Shown: positions 35,257-46,386 of the stretch, piece after piece
Layout: the number at the start of each line of letters is the position of its first letter
Numbering within the stretch: the first letter of the stretch is position 1
NCBI GenBank assembly: GCA_964017185.1
Contig: OZ024871.1
Location: 8,362,214 to 8,426,213, forward strand
DNA length: 64,000 nucleotides
Origin: Rugalucina vietnamica
Taxonomy: Eukaryota > Mollusca > Bivalvia > Lucinida > Lucinidae
Reading direction: 5' to 3'
The notes under the pieces: model-generated
The model's input: only the letters and a program-made list of their open reading frames with translations
Told to the model about the DNA's origin: nothing
The model's database searches: none
Program-made: the position numbers and the translations under genes

Positions 35257-36344
35257 CTCCTCAAAAGAAGTTTTGCACCACTTTTATATGTTTGAGTGAC
35301 AATTTGACTAATAAATTTTAAACCTATCTTTTTGAATTTGCACAGACTGAAAGAATTTGATAATGTGTGTGATGAGACCAAAAACGTTGCGAAAACGATT
35401 ATAAGAAAAATTGAAAATTCCCATTTTCTGTAAATACTGTACTGAAAATTGAAATATCGAAAAATTCCACCAAAAATGCCACAGTGATGAAAACACATTT
35501 TTGTTTCCAAGTTTACACGCACAGCTTCAAAGCAAATGATTAAGCCAAAAACAATTTTAAAAAAAATCTCAAAATTTGGGTAAAAATGCAATTTTTGATA
35601 AAATTGGAATTTTTGAGAAAGAAATCATATAGTGAAAACAAAATCTCAAAAATCGCTATTTTTGGTGAATAATAGTGTTTTTTGTCCAAAAAAAAAATCA
35701 TTTTTTGTTTTATTTTATTTATTTAATTTTTTGCTTTAAATGATTGCTTTCAGTATCTCGAGTGAGGATGTGAGACGAATTCAGGTTTGGAAGCCCAGAA
35801 ATAAAGATTTGGGCGTTTTGATGTTTTCAAAAACATGCATTTTTGCACATATTTACTAAAAAGGTACAAGTAGGCAAAGGTCAGGAAAAGGCGCAATCAG
35901 AAAAAGATTCCCACTCCAAAAACCGAGATGGGAAAAACCAAACTAACAATCAGGTACTTTATACCATGAAACATATCGTAAGCCGAATGAGCAGCTATTT
36001 TCCCAATAGGTGGCCACTCAGTTACCTTAACTTAACTAAAAATATGAAAACATACATAAGGCGCCAACAGCACAAAAAATTTTAAACACCAAGACATAAA
36101 ACAAAAAGAACCACTACAGAAGTATTGACTTGGAACGATCAGAAACAGAAAGTTACTGGCGGGCGTAAACCGGTTTTACAGGTACCTAAAATCTTTTTAA
36201 GACACATTATTTCTTTTTAAACACGAAGTCCAGCCCTTTAAGATTGTTCTAAGTTTTAAAAATTTATTTGAAAAAGATCTATACTATACATGATTATTTT
36301 AAAATGAGAAAAATATTAACTGGTGTAAAACTTCTTTTGATGAG
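35257..36344. mobile_element. TA-flanked TIR element (CTCATCAAAAGAAG)
   Basis: The ends are CTCCTCAAAAGAAGTTTTGC and, on the other strand, CTCATCAAAAGAAGTTTTAC, each next to TA (35255-35256, 36345-36346). TA duplication points to the Tc1/mariner group. A retroelement tail (35863-36190) is nested inside. The remaining ~760 bp are AT-rich with no transposase frame, so it is non-autonomous. Confidence 0.8.
35863..36190 (-). mobile_element. Retroelement 3' tail, nested
   Basis: The minus-strand tail copy runs from the CCTGTAAAACCGGTTT block to the 3' end CCTACTTGTACCTTTTT. CTAAAA occurs on both sides, a possible short target duplication. It lies inside the TA-flanked element 35257-36344 and so is younger than it. 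Confidence 0.75.
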
Positions 36345-36384
36345 TATATATACGGACACAGTATATAGTTTGAGCCGCGTCATG

Positions 36385-36656
36385 AGAAGGCAATGATCAG
36401 AAAATGGCACAATCAGAACGAAATTCCCACTTCAAAAACCGAGGTTGGAAAAACTAAATTAACAGTTCCCAGGCGATAATTCTGTTGTGATTTTATTTGC
36501 TTTATGTTTTGGAGTCGAATTTTTGTGCTGTTTGGACCTTATGTACGTTTTCATAGGCCGTAAGTGCCCGCCTATTGAGAAATAGCTGCTCACTCGGCTT
36601 ACGATATAATATAGTATAAGTATTTAGTACCTAATTGTTAATTTAGTTTTTTCCCA
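36385..36656. mobile_element. Back-to-back inverted retroelement tail fragments
   Basis: 36389-36466 is a minus-strand 3' tail. It is joined at about 36467 to a plus-strand tail fragment (GGCGATAATTCTGTTGTG onward to GTTTTTTCCC). A 17-base piece of the GAGCCGCG MITE end precedes it (36372-36388). The inverted join suggests rearrangement or twin-priming-like insertion. Confidence 0.6.
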
Positions 36657-36873
36657 ATATTCATTTAAAGAAACTATACGAAAATAGGAAATATCTGCAA
36701 CCGACAACTGTCTGTGTGCGATATACGCTTAATGCTTGACGGGATTTCTCATAAACAACTGCAACATAGCTAATAAATTGATGTCATCATAATCAGAAAT
36801 TGAATGAAAAGAATTGGTGAGGTACTTATGCAATCACAAAGCAGACATTAGAAATATAAAATTTTATACACCC

Positions 36874-36874
<1 letters not shown>

Positions 36875-36931
<57 letters not shown>
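36875..36931. repeat. (AT)n microsatellite
   Basis: An uninterrupted AT run of about 57 bp in unit S, immediately followed by a GAGCCGCG MITE. Other unit S copies have only a short ATACATAT here. Confidence 0.95.
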
Positions 36932-36934
<3 letters not shown>

Positions 36935-37146
36935 CCGCGTCATAAGAAAACCGGATTTTTGCCTATGCGAAGACAAAGCCGCAAGTCAGCTATGCAGTAA
37001 CAACATGGCCGATCACCTCCGTTGCACGGATAGTACACTTTCTCTTTTACTTATATCAAAATTTCCAAGTATTTCTATCTATCAGCCCGGTTTGTGTCGA
37101 CCCTGTTGGGAAACCACATTGTTGTTTTCTTTTCATTACGCGGCTT
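36932..37146. mobile_element. GAGCCGCG hairpin MITE
   Basis: Starts GAGCCGCGTCATAAGAAAAC and ends TACGCGGCTT, flanked by ATAT on each side. The central hairpin is eroded in this copy. It occupies the same unit S position as the copies at 57593 and 61377. Confidence 0.8.
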
Positions 37147-37633
37147 ATATCATGGAGAACCGAATGACATAATAATAAAACATAATAAATGAAACGCAGA
37201 ATTTAATTAGAAAGAAACATAATTGAAGACAAAACATGTTTGTTTGTTTTTTTTGGTTTTTTTACACAAAGAGTTAATGAAATCACCACAGGAGTTAGGC
37301 ATACTTACGACATCTTATCTTAAATTCTGATGGGTTGCAAATAGTTGCCATGTTTTGTCGATAAATAAAACACAAAACAAGTATTAAGAAAAACAGCAAG
37401 GAATGATCAAGAACTGACATAATCGTAATGACAATGTGGACCCTCGAAACTCAAGGGAAACTATAGATAGGAAATATGTGGATTGCTTCGTATCATTTGC
37501 GTGTTTTATTGTTCTTTCGTGGTAGGTTTTTGCTGTATTTGACTAAGGAACTGAAGCACTTCTTATAATATACTGTATATTGATGTAATAAGGTTCCAAG
37601 CTATTTTTAAACTTTGGCTTAGTGTGAAGTTTC

Positions 37634-37890
37634 CATCAGGAAAACAAGTCCGTGCAATATATACCCCCTTAAACCCCACTTTTATATAATAAAACTGGGG
37701 TTTGCAGGGGTATACCTATTTTTCTTATTTTTGCTCCAAAACATAGATTGTGGGTACTCGTTAGATCCGCCTCGGCACAATCTATGTTTTGAGCAAAAAT
37801 AAGAAAAATATCAAATTTTTTCAGCTGAATTTTTTCAGTTTTTAAAGCTCAAAAAATCTCTGTATATTGCATGGGCAAGTTTTCGTAATG
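37634..37890 (+). mobile_element. ACATAGATTG hairpin element
   Basis: The terminal repeats are CATCAGGAAAACAAGTCCGT and, on the other strand, CATTACGAAAACTTGCCCAT, an imperfect TIR of about 25 bp. The middle carries ACATAGATTGTGGGTACTCG with its inverted partner, and GGGGTTTGCAGGGGTATACC. Unit S copies at 54855 and 58508 lack it, so it is a true insertion. Confidence 0.75.
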
Positions 37891-38011
37891 TATTTCCTGC
37901 AGTGTTTTAGATGTTCATTCTTTAGACGTTCTCAATCTCTGAGAAAAAAAATGACTTTGTTTTCGCCTTTCACCAGTGTTTTTTGTTTTTCAAAGTGGTA
38001 TCATTGACTTT

Positions 38012-41000
38012 TTAGCTCACCTGAGCCGAAGGCTCACAAGGTGAGCTTATAGGATGGCCATGATCCGGCGTCCGTCCGTCCGTCCGTCGTCCGTCCGTCG
38101 TCCGTCGTCCACAATTTCAAAGATCTTCTTTTCTGAAACCGCTTGGCCAGTCTAGTTGAAATTTTATGTGGAGCCTCCTTGGGTAGTGGCATTTCAAGTT
38201 TGATCGCGAAATCCAGGTCACATGACCAAGATGGCTGCCACGCCCATATATGGTAAAAACCCTTCAAAAATCTTCTTCTCCAGAACCGGTGAGCCGATTT
38301 CCACGAAACTTGGTATGTAGCATCGGGGACTTCAGCCCATCATAGTTTGATAAAATGATGACCCTTGGATGACCTTGACCGATTTTACGGCAAGGTCAAA
38401 TTTGGAAACATAGGCATATACATGGGAAAAAGTGAAAACTATGGATTTTTTGAAAACTATTGCAGCCTGAGGCCTGAAAAGTGGTAGATGCAAACAATTA
38501 ATGGAGTAGATGAAGGTGTGTGATTAATGTAGGTCAAGGTCATCTCTTGACCTTGGCCAGTCTGTCGTCCATACACATTTTTCAAAGGTCTTCTTCTCTG
38601 AAACTGCTGGGCCAATCAAAGTGAAATTTCATGTGGAGCATCCATGGGTAGGGGAGACAAAAGTTTGATCGCAAAATCCAGGTCACATGACCAAGATGGC
38701 TGCCACACCCATATATGGTAAAAACCACTCAAAAATCTTCTTCTCCAGAACCGGCAGGCCGATTTTCATGAAACTTGGTACGTAGCATCGGGGACTTCAG
38801 CCCATCATAGTTTGATAAAATGATGACCCTTGGATGACCTTGACCTATTTTACGGCAAGGTCAAATATGGAAACATAGGCTTTTACATGGGAAAAAGTGA
38901 AAACTATGGATTTTTTGAAAACTATTGCAGTCTGAGTCCTGAAAAGTGGTAGATGCAAACAACTAATGGAGTAGATGAAGGTATGTGATTAATTTAGGTC
39001 AAGGTCATCTCTTGACCTTGGCCAGTCTGTCGTCCATTCACCCTTATCAAATATCTTCTTCTCTGAAACTGCTGGGCCAATCAAAGTGAAATTTTATGTG
39101 GAGCATCCATGGGTAGGGGAGACGAAAGTTTGATCGCGAAATCCAGGTCACATGACCAAGATGGCTGCCACGCCCATATATGGTAAAAACCACTCAAAAA
39201 TCTTCTTCTCCAGAACCGGCAGGCCGATTTTCATGAAACTTGGTATGTAGCATTTGGGACTCCAGCCCATCATAGTTTGATAAAATGATAACCCTAGGAT
39301 GACCTTGACCTAATTAACAGCAAGGTCAATTTTGGAAACATAGGCTTTAACATGGGAAAAAGTGAAAACTATGGATTTTTTGAAAACTTTTGCAGCCTGA
39401 TGCCTGAAAAGTGGTAGATGCAAACAACTAATGGAGTAGATGAAGGTATGTGATTAATGTGGGTCAAGGTCATCTCTTGACCTTGGACAGGCTGTCGTCC
39501 ATACACACTTTTCAAAGATCTTCTTCTCTGAAACTGCTGGGCCAATCAAAGTGAAATTTTATGTGGAGCATCCATGGGTAGGGGACATGAAAGTTTGTTC
39601 GCGAAATCTAGGTCACATGACCAAGACGGCTGCCACGCCCATATATGATAAAAACCACTCAAAAATCTTCTTCTCTAGAACCGGCAAGCCGATTTTCATG
39701 AAACTTGGTATGTAGCATTTGGGACTCCAGCCCATCATAGTTTGATAAAATGATGACCCTTGGATGACCTTGACCTAATTAACAGCAAGGTCAATTTTGG
39801 AAACATAGGCTTTAACATGGGAAAAAGTGAAAACTATGGATTTTTTGAAAACTATTGTAGCCTGATGCCTGAAAAGTGGTAGATGCAAACAACTAATGGA
39901 GTAGATGAAGGTATGTGATTAATGTGGGTCAAGGTCATCTCTTGACCTTGGCCAGTCTGTCGTCCATACACACTTTTCAAAGATCTTCTTCTCTGAAACT
40001 GCTGGGCCAATTAAAGTGAAATTTTATGTGGAGCATCCATGGGTAGGGAAGACGAAAGTTTGATTGCGAAATCCAGGTCACATTACCAAGATGGCCGCCA
40101 CGCCCATATATGGTAAAAACCACTCAAAAATCTTCTTCTCCAGAACCGGCAGGCCGATTTTCATGAAACTTGGTATGTAGCATTTGGGACCCCAGCCCAT
40201 CATAGTTTGATAAAATGATGACCCTAGGATGACCTTGACATATTTTACGGCAAGGTCAATTTTGGAAACATAGGCTTTTACATGGGAAAAAGTGAAAACT
40301 GGATTTTTTGTAAACTATTGCAGCCTGATGCTTGAAAAGTGGTAGATGCAAACAACTAATGGAGTAGATGAAGGTATGTGATTAATGTAGGTCAAGGTCA
40401 TCTCTTGACCTTGGCCAGTCTGTCGTCCATACACACTTTTCAAAGATCTTCTTCTCTGAAACTGCTGGGCCAGTCAAAGTGAAATTTATGTGGAGCATCC
40501 ATGGGTAGGGGAGACGAAAGTTTGATCGCGAAATCCAGGTCACATGACCAAGATGGCTGCCACGCCCATATATGGTAAAAACCACTCAAAAATTTTCTTC
40601 TCCAGAACCGGCAGGCCAATTTTCGCGAAACTTGGTATGTAGCATTTGGGACTCCAGCCCCATCATAGTTTGATAAAATGATAACCCAAGGATGACCTTG
40701 TCCTATTTTACGACAAGGTCAATTTTGGAAACATAGGCTTTTACATGGGAAAAGGCGAAAACAATGGATATTTTGGAAACTGTTGCAGTCTGAGACCTGG
40801 AAGTTGCTAGATGCAGACAACCAAAGGAGTCAATGAAGGTAAGTAATTAATGAAGGCCAAGGTCATTTCTTGACCTTGACCCAAAGTCATTTAAATATCA
40901 AAATTTAAATTATGGTTTACTCATAAATCACTGGGTTTGGAAACTATTGCAGCCTGAGACCTGAAACTTTGCAGATGCAGACAACTTATGAATTCAATAA

Positions 41001-41101
41001 AGGTGTGTGAGTATTCAAGGTCAAGGTCATATCATGATGACTTAATACTCCAGGATCAGGCTTCAGGTGAGCGTTCTCAGGACCAATGGTCCTCTGGTTT
41101 C
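38012..41101 (+). mobile_element. GCTCACCTGAGC tandem-core element, six ~466-bp monomers
   Basis: Starts TTTTTAGCTCACCTGAGCCG with a hairpin, then a (GTCC)n-like stretch. Regular monomers follow: the CATCCATGGGTAGGGG block recurs at about 38641, 39107, 39572, 40037 and 40497, with a variant at 38175. It ends GGTGAGCGTTCTCAGGACCA plus ATGGTCCTCTGG. Each monomer has GGTCAAGGTCA and TGACCTTG sites. It interrupts unit S copy 2. The terminal hairpin plus tandem core recalls non-autonomous Helitron/Helentron-type elements, but this is inference. Confidence 0.8.
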
Positions 41102-41652
41102 AAATTAATCTTTATGATTCACCATTCGTTGCAATAATGATCTATACTTAAGGGAACTAGACACTTGAAGTAAATCCTTGACTGTTACTAGCATGTCGTG
41201 CTTAGAATGTCGTTTATTGGTTCTTTAAATTATATATTATGAGGCAGAGGGATTGTAAGTCTGATTTTCTGGATTAAAATTTAAGCAGCAGTTTATTACT
41301 TCCATGTTGTTTGTATCAGCTTGTCAGGAATTACCTCTTCAAAGATAAAGACACGGTGATATTAATACGACTTACGTATTGATTTAGTTTTAGTTAAACC
41401 TATGTGGTATGATGGAACGGTGCTGCAAAAGGCATAGAACCGCCTCATTCAGGCTCGATACGTTTGTTTTTATTTGCTTTGATATACACAATTAAGCAGG
41501 GCGGCCAACTACAATAAATTAAGTCAGGTGTTGAACAGCCATTGCAAACATTAATATATGCAAGAATGAACTAGATTCAAATACTTTAGAGAACTGAATG
41601 AATTTGCACCCACTACCATTCATCACAAGAAGTTAAACAAGCATGTAAAAAG

Positions 41653-42862
41653 CATTACGAAAACTTGCCCCTGCAATATACATAGTTATGAAAAATGAAA
41701 ATTTTCAGTAGATTTCACGTATTTTCTTTTATATTTTAGAGTGACAGGTTGCAGATTCGTACAGTTCAAGGATTCGTACACTCGGCAGTTTTAGGCCTCT
41801 GTAAGATAAAGCATCCATTTAAGCAGACAATCGATTGTATCAGCAATCAGTAAAATATTTCTGTAAAAATTCGCGCGTGCATGGCAGCGCGTGCGCACTG
41901 CAGACGATTTTTCCGGTCAACCAAAGCGGCAGATTTGGTGCATTCCTTATTGCTTTTCGTTGAAATAAAGATTTCTGCCCAAATGACTAATTAGGACAGT
42001 ATATGGTAAGAAAATAACAACAGTTTGTATCCCAGGTACTTACATCTCTACCACTTTGTTCAGTTGTTTACAGTTTTGGTCGATCAGCTGACGTCTCCAC
42101 TCAGCTGTCATCCTGGGATTTCCCTTAGGGAGACATCATTATTTTGTCAGATGGGTCATTACCTTTTCGTTCCATTCATGCTACTTTTCTACACCCATAT
42201 TCAACTTTTTTGGCGAAAAGCATCAGAAATAAAAATGCATATTATATGTTTTAATCAAACTCACTGAATTTTATTCAACTTAAAAATTTGTCAATACCAG
42301 CTGTTTTCAAGTGTTCAGAACTTACTTTTACTGTTGACAAATATCTATGAAACTTTGCATGGCGAAGTAAAATTGATCTATTTCCATCTTGGAAATGATT
42401 GTTTGGAGTTGCATGTAATTGTTATTCCACAGAGATAGTGTACGAATCTGCAACCTGTGATGCATGATTTTCCCTGATTTTCATCCATTTAAATAATGAG
42501 AGATCCCTACCAAACAGGAACTGCTGAAAATGAAAGTTGCTCAGCAAATTAATCAAGAAGCGTGTATTATTTTTTGTAGCGACAGGTGAAAGGGCTAATT
42601 AGAGAGGTGAGTGAGATGAGATCAAAACACTTTAAAAACTGTACGAATCTGCAACCTGTCACTCTACCTTATTTTTGCACAAAACATTGATTGTTGGTAC
42701 ACGGTAGAACCGCATTGGCGAAGCGGTTCTAACGAGTACTCACAATCTATGTTTTGAAACAACAATAAGAAAAATAGGTATATATACTCTTGTAAACCCT
42801 AGTTTTGCTATATGAAAGAGGGGTATAAGGGGAATACTTTTCATGGACATGTTTTCCTGATG
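41653..42862 (-). mobile_element. ACATAGATTG hairpin element containing a nested TIR element
   Basis: On the minus strand it runs from CATCAGGAAAACATGTCCAT near 42862 to the CATTACGAAAACTTGCCCCT end at 41653. A second TIR element (41739-42664) sits in its middle. The hairpin block is at 42684-42754. Unit S copies 1 and 3 have the uninterrupted target. Confidence 0.75.
41739..42664. mobile_element. TA-flanked TIR element (GAGTGACAGGTTGCAG)
   Basis: A 28-bp perfect terminal inverted repeat begins GAGTGACAGGTTGCAGATT, with TA on both sides (41737-41738, 42665-42666). A third copy of the terminal sequence lies inside at about 42440-42459. No transposase frame is seen in 926 bp. TA duplication suggests the Tc1/mariner group. 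Confidence 0.85.
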
Positions 42863-42956
42863 GTGTGAAACCGGTAAGTAGGTAGGATTTTATTGTTCCA
42901 GATGTTGAACAGAAAAGAAAATTTATACAACAAGCTCTTAGCAAAATAATAAGAGC

Positions 42957-43152
42957 CTTCGTATGAGAAAACCGACATTTTGGGTTTCAGACCAGAACCG
43001 ATACAAACCGATGTGTACACTGAAAGTGGTGGTCTTTCGGATTGACGAAGAAGAGGAACTGTTCTATCTGTATAGCCTGATCAGCTGTGCAGTTACTTCA
43101 CAGCTGATCTGCGCCTTTGGTTTCGCATATGCAAATTGGTGGTTTTGTGATG
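42957..43152. mobile_element. GAGCCGCG MITE, degraded
   Basis: It retains GAGAAAACCGACATTTTGGG, an AACCGATGTGTACACTG segment, and the central hairpin CTGATCAGCTGTGCAG/CTTCACAGCTGATC at about 43078-43110. The end near GTGATGCGGTGGC is weakened. Confidence 0.65.
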
Positions 43153-43363
43153 CGGTGGCTAAATTATAATAAGCCCCGGATAGCGGAAATAGGCTGTGTT
43201 CTGGAAATATCGAAATAACCAATGTAAAGTATTAAGCTACAGCACTGTATACATTTACAAGTGCTACTGTTATATTGTGACATAGGTATGTTTATGTCCA
43301 TGCTTTGCTACCACAGATCATTTTATTTGGTAGATTGTTTCGATTTTTAGAGAAATGTGTGTA

Positions 43364-43392
43364 CAGTTAGTTAGTTAGTTAGTTAGTTAGTT
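43364..43392. repeat. (GTTA)n microsatellite
   Basis: Seven consecutive GTTA units, ending just left of the TA-flanked element at 43402. Confidence 0.95.
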
Positions 43393-43401
43393 TTATATAT
43401 A

Positions 43402-43903
43402 CAGTCAGACATACTTAAGTAAAGCAACGCATGAATATTTTCCGGGAATAAACAGAACAGAAATATTTTCTTTGATATGTGTGATATTTATTTAATATGG
43501 GTTATTATTTAAAGCAAACCCTGATTAAATTGACCTTAAAGTAAACGAGTCTTCTTTGTTTATGCAGGCATACATAGTCCGAATGTATTATTATTCATTT
43601 CACGCTGCTTCGTGCCCTTAACTTTAACCTAGAAATGTTGTGTACTATGATTTTTTTTTGTTTCTTTGTCCTGAAGAGGAGTTATAGTTAAACAACTTTT
43701 AATAGCGTACCCCCAAAGTAGGGGTAGGCGTATTTAGGACATAATAAAACTTGAGCGACAAGGTCAAATGTCATACTGAAAAGCCTCACAAATCAAGGAT
43801 AGACGCGAGGCAAAGACCCTTACAAACTAAATGTTGTTTTTGCAAAAAAAATACTTGAAAATCACCTTTAGAAAAAAACAATGGTAATGCATATGTCCGA
43901 CTG
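43402..43903. mobile_element. TA-flanked TIR element (CAGTCGGACATA)
   Basis: The ends are CAGTCAGACATA and, on the other strand, CAGTCGGACATA. TA is on both sides (43400-43401, 43904-43905). At 502 bp without a coding frame it is a Tc1/mariner-type MITE. It contains a CCCCCAAAGTAGGGGTA palindrome at about 43711-43730 that recurs near 52789. Confidence 0.7.
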
Positions 43904-44096
43904 TATATATTTATTCAAATTCTATCATGTCCTACTTCGTCAATGAGTTCGCCTTTTTTGTCCGATAGTCACGTGACCATATAATTTAGATATAATCGTA
44001 CAATCTCTACATGCCTTCTTCATTTGCTAGAATTTGCGAGTCAACTCGCAGCAACAAACCCCCGTCGATGGAAGAGGTAGATCACACGCCCATGCA

Positions 44097-44241
44097 ATAT
44101 ACAGATATTTTTAAAGTTGCAAACAATGAAAATGTTCAGTGGAAATTTTTGCATATTTTTCTTATTTTTTGCTCAAAACATAGATTGCTGGTACACGTTA
44201 GAACCGCCTCATATTCATTGCACGGATATGTTTTCCTGATG
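44097..44241 (-). mobile_element. ACATAGATTG hairpin element, truncated
   Basis: The minus strand reads CATCAGGAAAACATATCCGT at 44241 and continues through GAGGCGGTTCTAACGTGTAC to the CTGTATATTGCATGGGC end at 44097. Half of the hairpin is missing. Confidence 0.65.
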
Positions 44242-44540
44242 GCACTGACCTGTCGACATTCACGCATGACTTCTGGGACTGACCACCATTGCGGCCATAT
44301 TTTCCGTCATATTGAGACTACTTGGCATCCGCAGACCTTCATTTTATAATCAGGAATTGAATGTACATGTATTTTGTAAGTTTTTCTTTCGATATTGAAT
44401 AATTTTTATGTAGGGCAACAAAGTCCTTATATACATAAGATAAAACAACACTTTTATTGATTTTATTGATACTCTTGAATGATAATGTCTCGTCTGAGAT
44501 CGGGAAAGGGGGATTAGCTGAATTCGGCTATATCCCATAG

Positions 44541-44652
44541 TTCAAAGCGTCATGTGCGAGAGATTTAGATGAGGTCTTGTCAGATATCGAGAGAATGAAG
44601 TTCCCCCAGTTAGCCTGGATCGTTGACCGATACCTGAAACAAAGAATAACTG
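44541..44652 (+). CDS. Candidate internal exon of an unknown gene
   Basis: An acceptor-like TATATCCCATAG precedes it and a donor-like G|GTAAAT follows. The open frame between encodes about 37 residues including RDLDEVLSDIERMKFPQ and LAWIVDRYLKQRI, which look protein-like and could form an amphipathic helix. The 112-nt length leaves a one-base phase. I found no partner exon, and no family is recognised. It could be chance. Confidence 0.25.
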
Positions 44653-45410
44653 GTAAATATCTACAGGTCTTATCCGTTACTTCTGTTATTATTCTAATTG
44701 TTCAATGTTTTGGTGGTGATTTTTATACTGGTTGCATCTTATGTATGTGTTCATATTGTTCTCTTTGTGTTAGTACCTGGTTGTCATTTTAGTTTCTGCC
44801 CAACTTGGTTGTTTGGAATGGTTGCTCGTTTTCCTGATCACTGCTTATTTAATAACATTTATATACACAGGTGCTTTGTAAAAGTGTTACAAAATTTGTG
44901 TTGGAAGTCTGCATGTACCTCAGACATACACGGCTGTGTTCAGTTATTAATATACCCTGTGATATTCAGAAATAAATTAACAACTCTTCTTGTTTTTAAC
45001 AATCGTCACCGGCAAGAAATAGACGACTGGAAGAATTTGTTTATATATTATGTTAAGTATGAGTGTAAATATTTACTCTGTATATAAAACTTCCAGATTT
45101 TTGATGTCGTATGCCTAAATTGATTACATAATAAAGGAGCCCAATTTTTAACAAAAATATCGCTAATATTCGAGTTTCAAAGATTCCACAAGGAAACAAG
45201 TTGTCCATTTCTTGCCAGACGAGTGACGATTGTTAACTAAAAAACAAGAATAGTTGTCAATTTATTAGAACTAAATATCGCAGGGGTATATTAATAACTG
45301 AACGCAGCTGTAATGAAACGATTGCATTGGGTAGATGGGTGTTTTGGAATATCTAACAATTGGCGACGTATTTGCTTACCTCTGACACCGCTTTAGTAAA
45401 TACACTGTAT

Positions 45411-45632
45411 GAGCTGCGTCATGCAAAAACTGCAGTGTGGTTTCCGAAAAGGTTCGACTCAAACCAAGCTGTACAGTCACAGAAAATTGTTAGAAGCTTG
45501 GTTTTGAGAAGAGTAATTGAACTATCCGTAAAGCGAACAAAATGGCTTTGATCAGCTGTGCAGTTACTGCACAGCTGATCTGCGCCTTTGTTTTCGCAGA
45601 TGCAAAATGCTGGTTTTCTCATGACGCGGCTT
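45411..45632. mobile_element. GAGCCGCG hairpin MITE
   Basis: Starts GAGCTGCGTCATGCAAAAAC and ends CATGACGCGGCTT. The flanks are GTAT and ATAT. The central hairpin (about 45550-45580) has the alternative tip TGTGCAG/CTGCACA. Two frames that cross it are repeat sequence, not genes. Confidence 0.8.
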
Positions 45633-45770
45633 ATATGTCAGAGGCAAGCCGGCAGGGTGAAAAAGAAACAAAGCAGATAAATAAATCACTGAAGAAAACA
45701 GACACATGAATAGTAAAAAAACAATCATTTTGACCGTGCCGGTTAAACTCACATGGGAAAGTGTTGTAAA

Positions 45771-46386
45771 CACTAGAAATGGGGTACCTATAGCTCGATT
45801 TTTTACCGCCGACGCGTCAAAAGATCGACGAGTCCATATCGACATGGAAAATAGGAGATCAGGTTTAAATATATAATCGATAAAAATATTCTCAAATAAA
45901 TATTCCAGAGGGAATAGATGATAAACACTAGGGTAATTTTTCACTCTATTTCAAATTTTCGGCCCTGGGCCTTCATCAGGAAAGTAACTTTAAATTTCTG
46001 CAACTAGGTGGCATCCATTTTGAAGCATTATATCAGTAGTCGGTGACATTTTGAAGCATTATATCAGTAGTCAGTGAAATCGTAGAAATTAAACTTGAAA
46101 TAGTCTAAAATACAAAAAAAAGAAAGAAAAAAGAAAAAAAGAAAACAAAATCTACCGAGGCTCGAACTCGGCTCGAAGACCCAAGACTTCTTCGTTCGCG
46201 CCGTTAAATGCTTATCCACTGCGCTACAGCCGATAATGGCTTTACCCTTACTTTCAATTTATATGAAACCAGTATTTCAATAGCGCTAACTACCTGTTTT
46301 CCCTTTCACGTGCTGTACAGTGGACTCGTCGATCTTTTGACGCGTCTGACGTCAAAATCGAGCTATACATGTAATTGCTAGTGTCA
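45771..46386. mobile_element. Foldback element with tRNA-like sequence inside
   Basis: The ends 45771-45840 and 46317-46386 are inverted repeats of about 65 bp, sharing GACTCGTCGATCTTTTGACG and ATCGAGCTATA. Between them lies a minus-strand tRNA-like sequence (46152-46235). No coding frame. Whether the tRNA-like part is an original component or a later insertion is unclear. Confidence 0.55.
46152..46235 (-). other. tRNA-like sequence
   Basis: The minus strand has an A-box-like TAGCGCAGTGG and a B-box-like AGTTCGAGCCT, followed by CGGTAGATTTTG. The intervening anticodon region is too long for a standard tRNA, so this is a tRNA relic or SINE head. Confidence 0.5.

Larger units (their letters stand above)
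36658..43285 (+). repeat. Unit S, copy 2 (with large nested insertions)
   Basis: Starts ATTCATTTAAAGAAACTATA. It runs through the ATATACGCTTAATGC, ATCACCACAGGAGTTAGG and TTTCCTGCAGTGTTTTAGATG landmarks to about 38011. It resumes after 41101 with CTTGACTGTTACTAGCATGT and ends near CCCCGGATAGCGGAAATAG. Nested inside are an (AT)n run, a GAGCCGCG MITE, two hairpin elements and the 38012-41101 tandem-core element. Confidence 0.65.

Noticed and set aside
38041..41100. CRISPR-like array
   Set aside because: Monomers are ~466 bp and diverged throughout. There are no short identical repeats with unique spacers, and the context is eukaryotic.
43700..43735. CCCCCAAAGTAGGGGTA palindrome as a shared element with 52789
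   Set aside because: Similarity beyond the palindrome is too weak to call the two regions one family.
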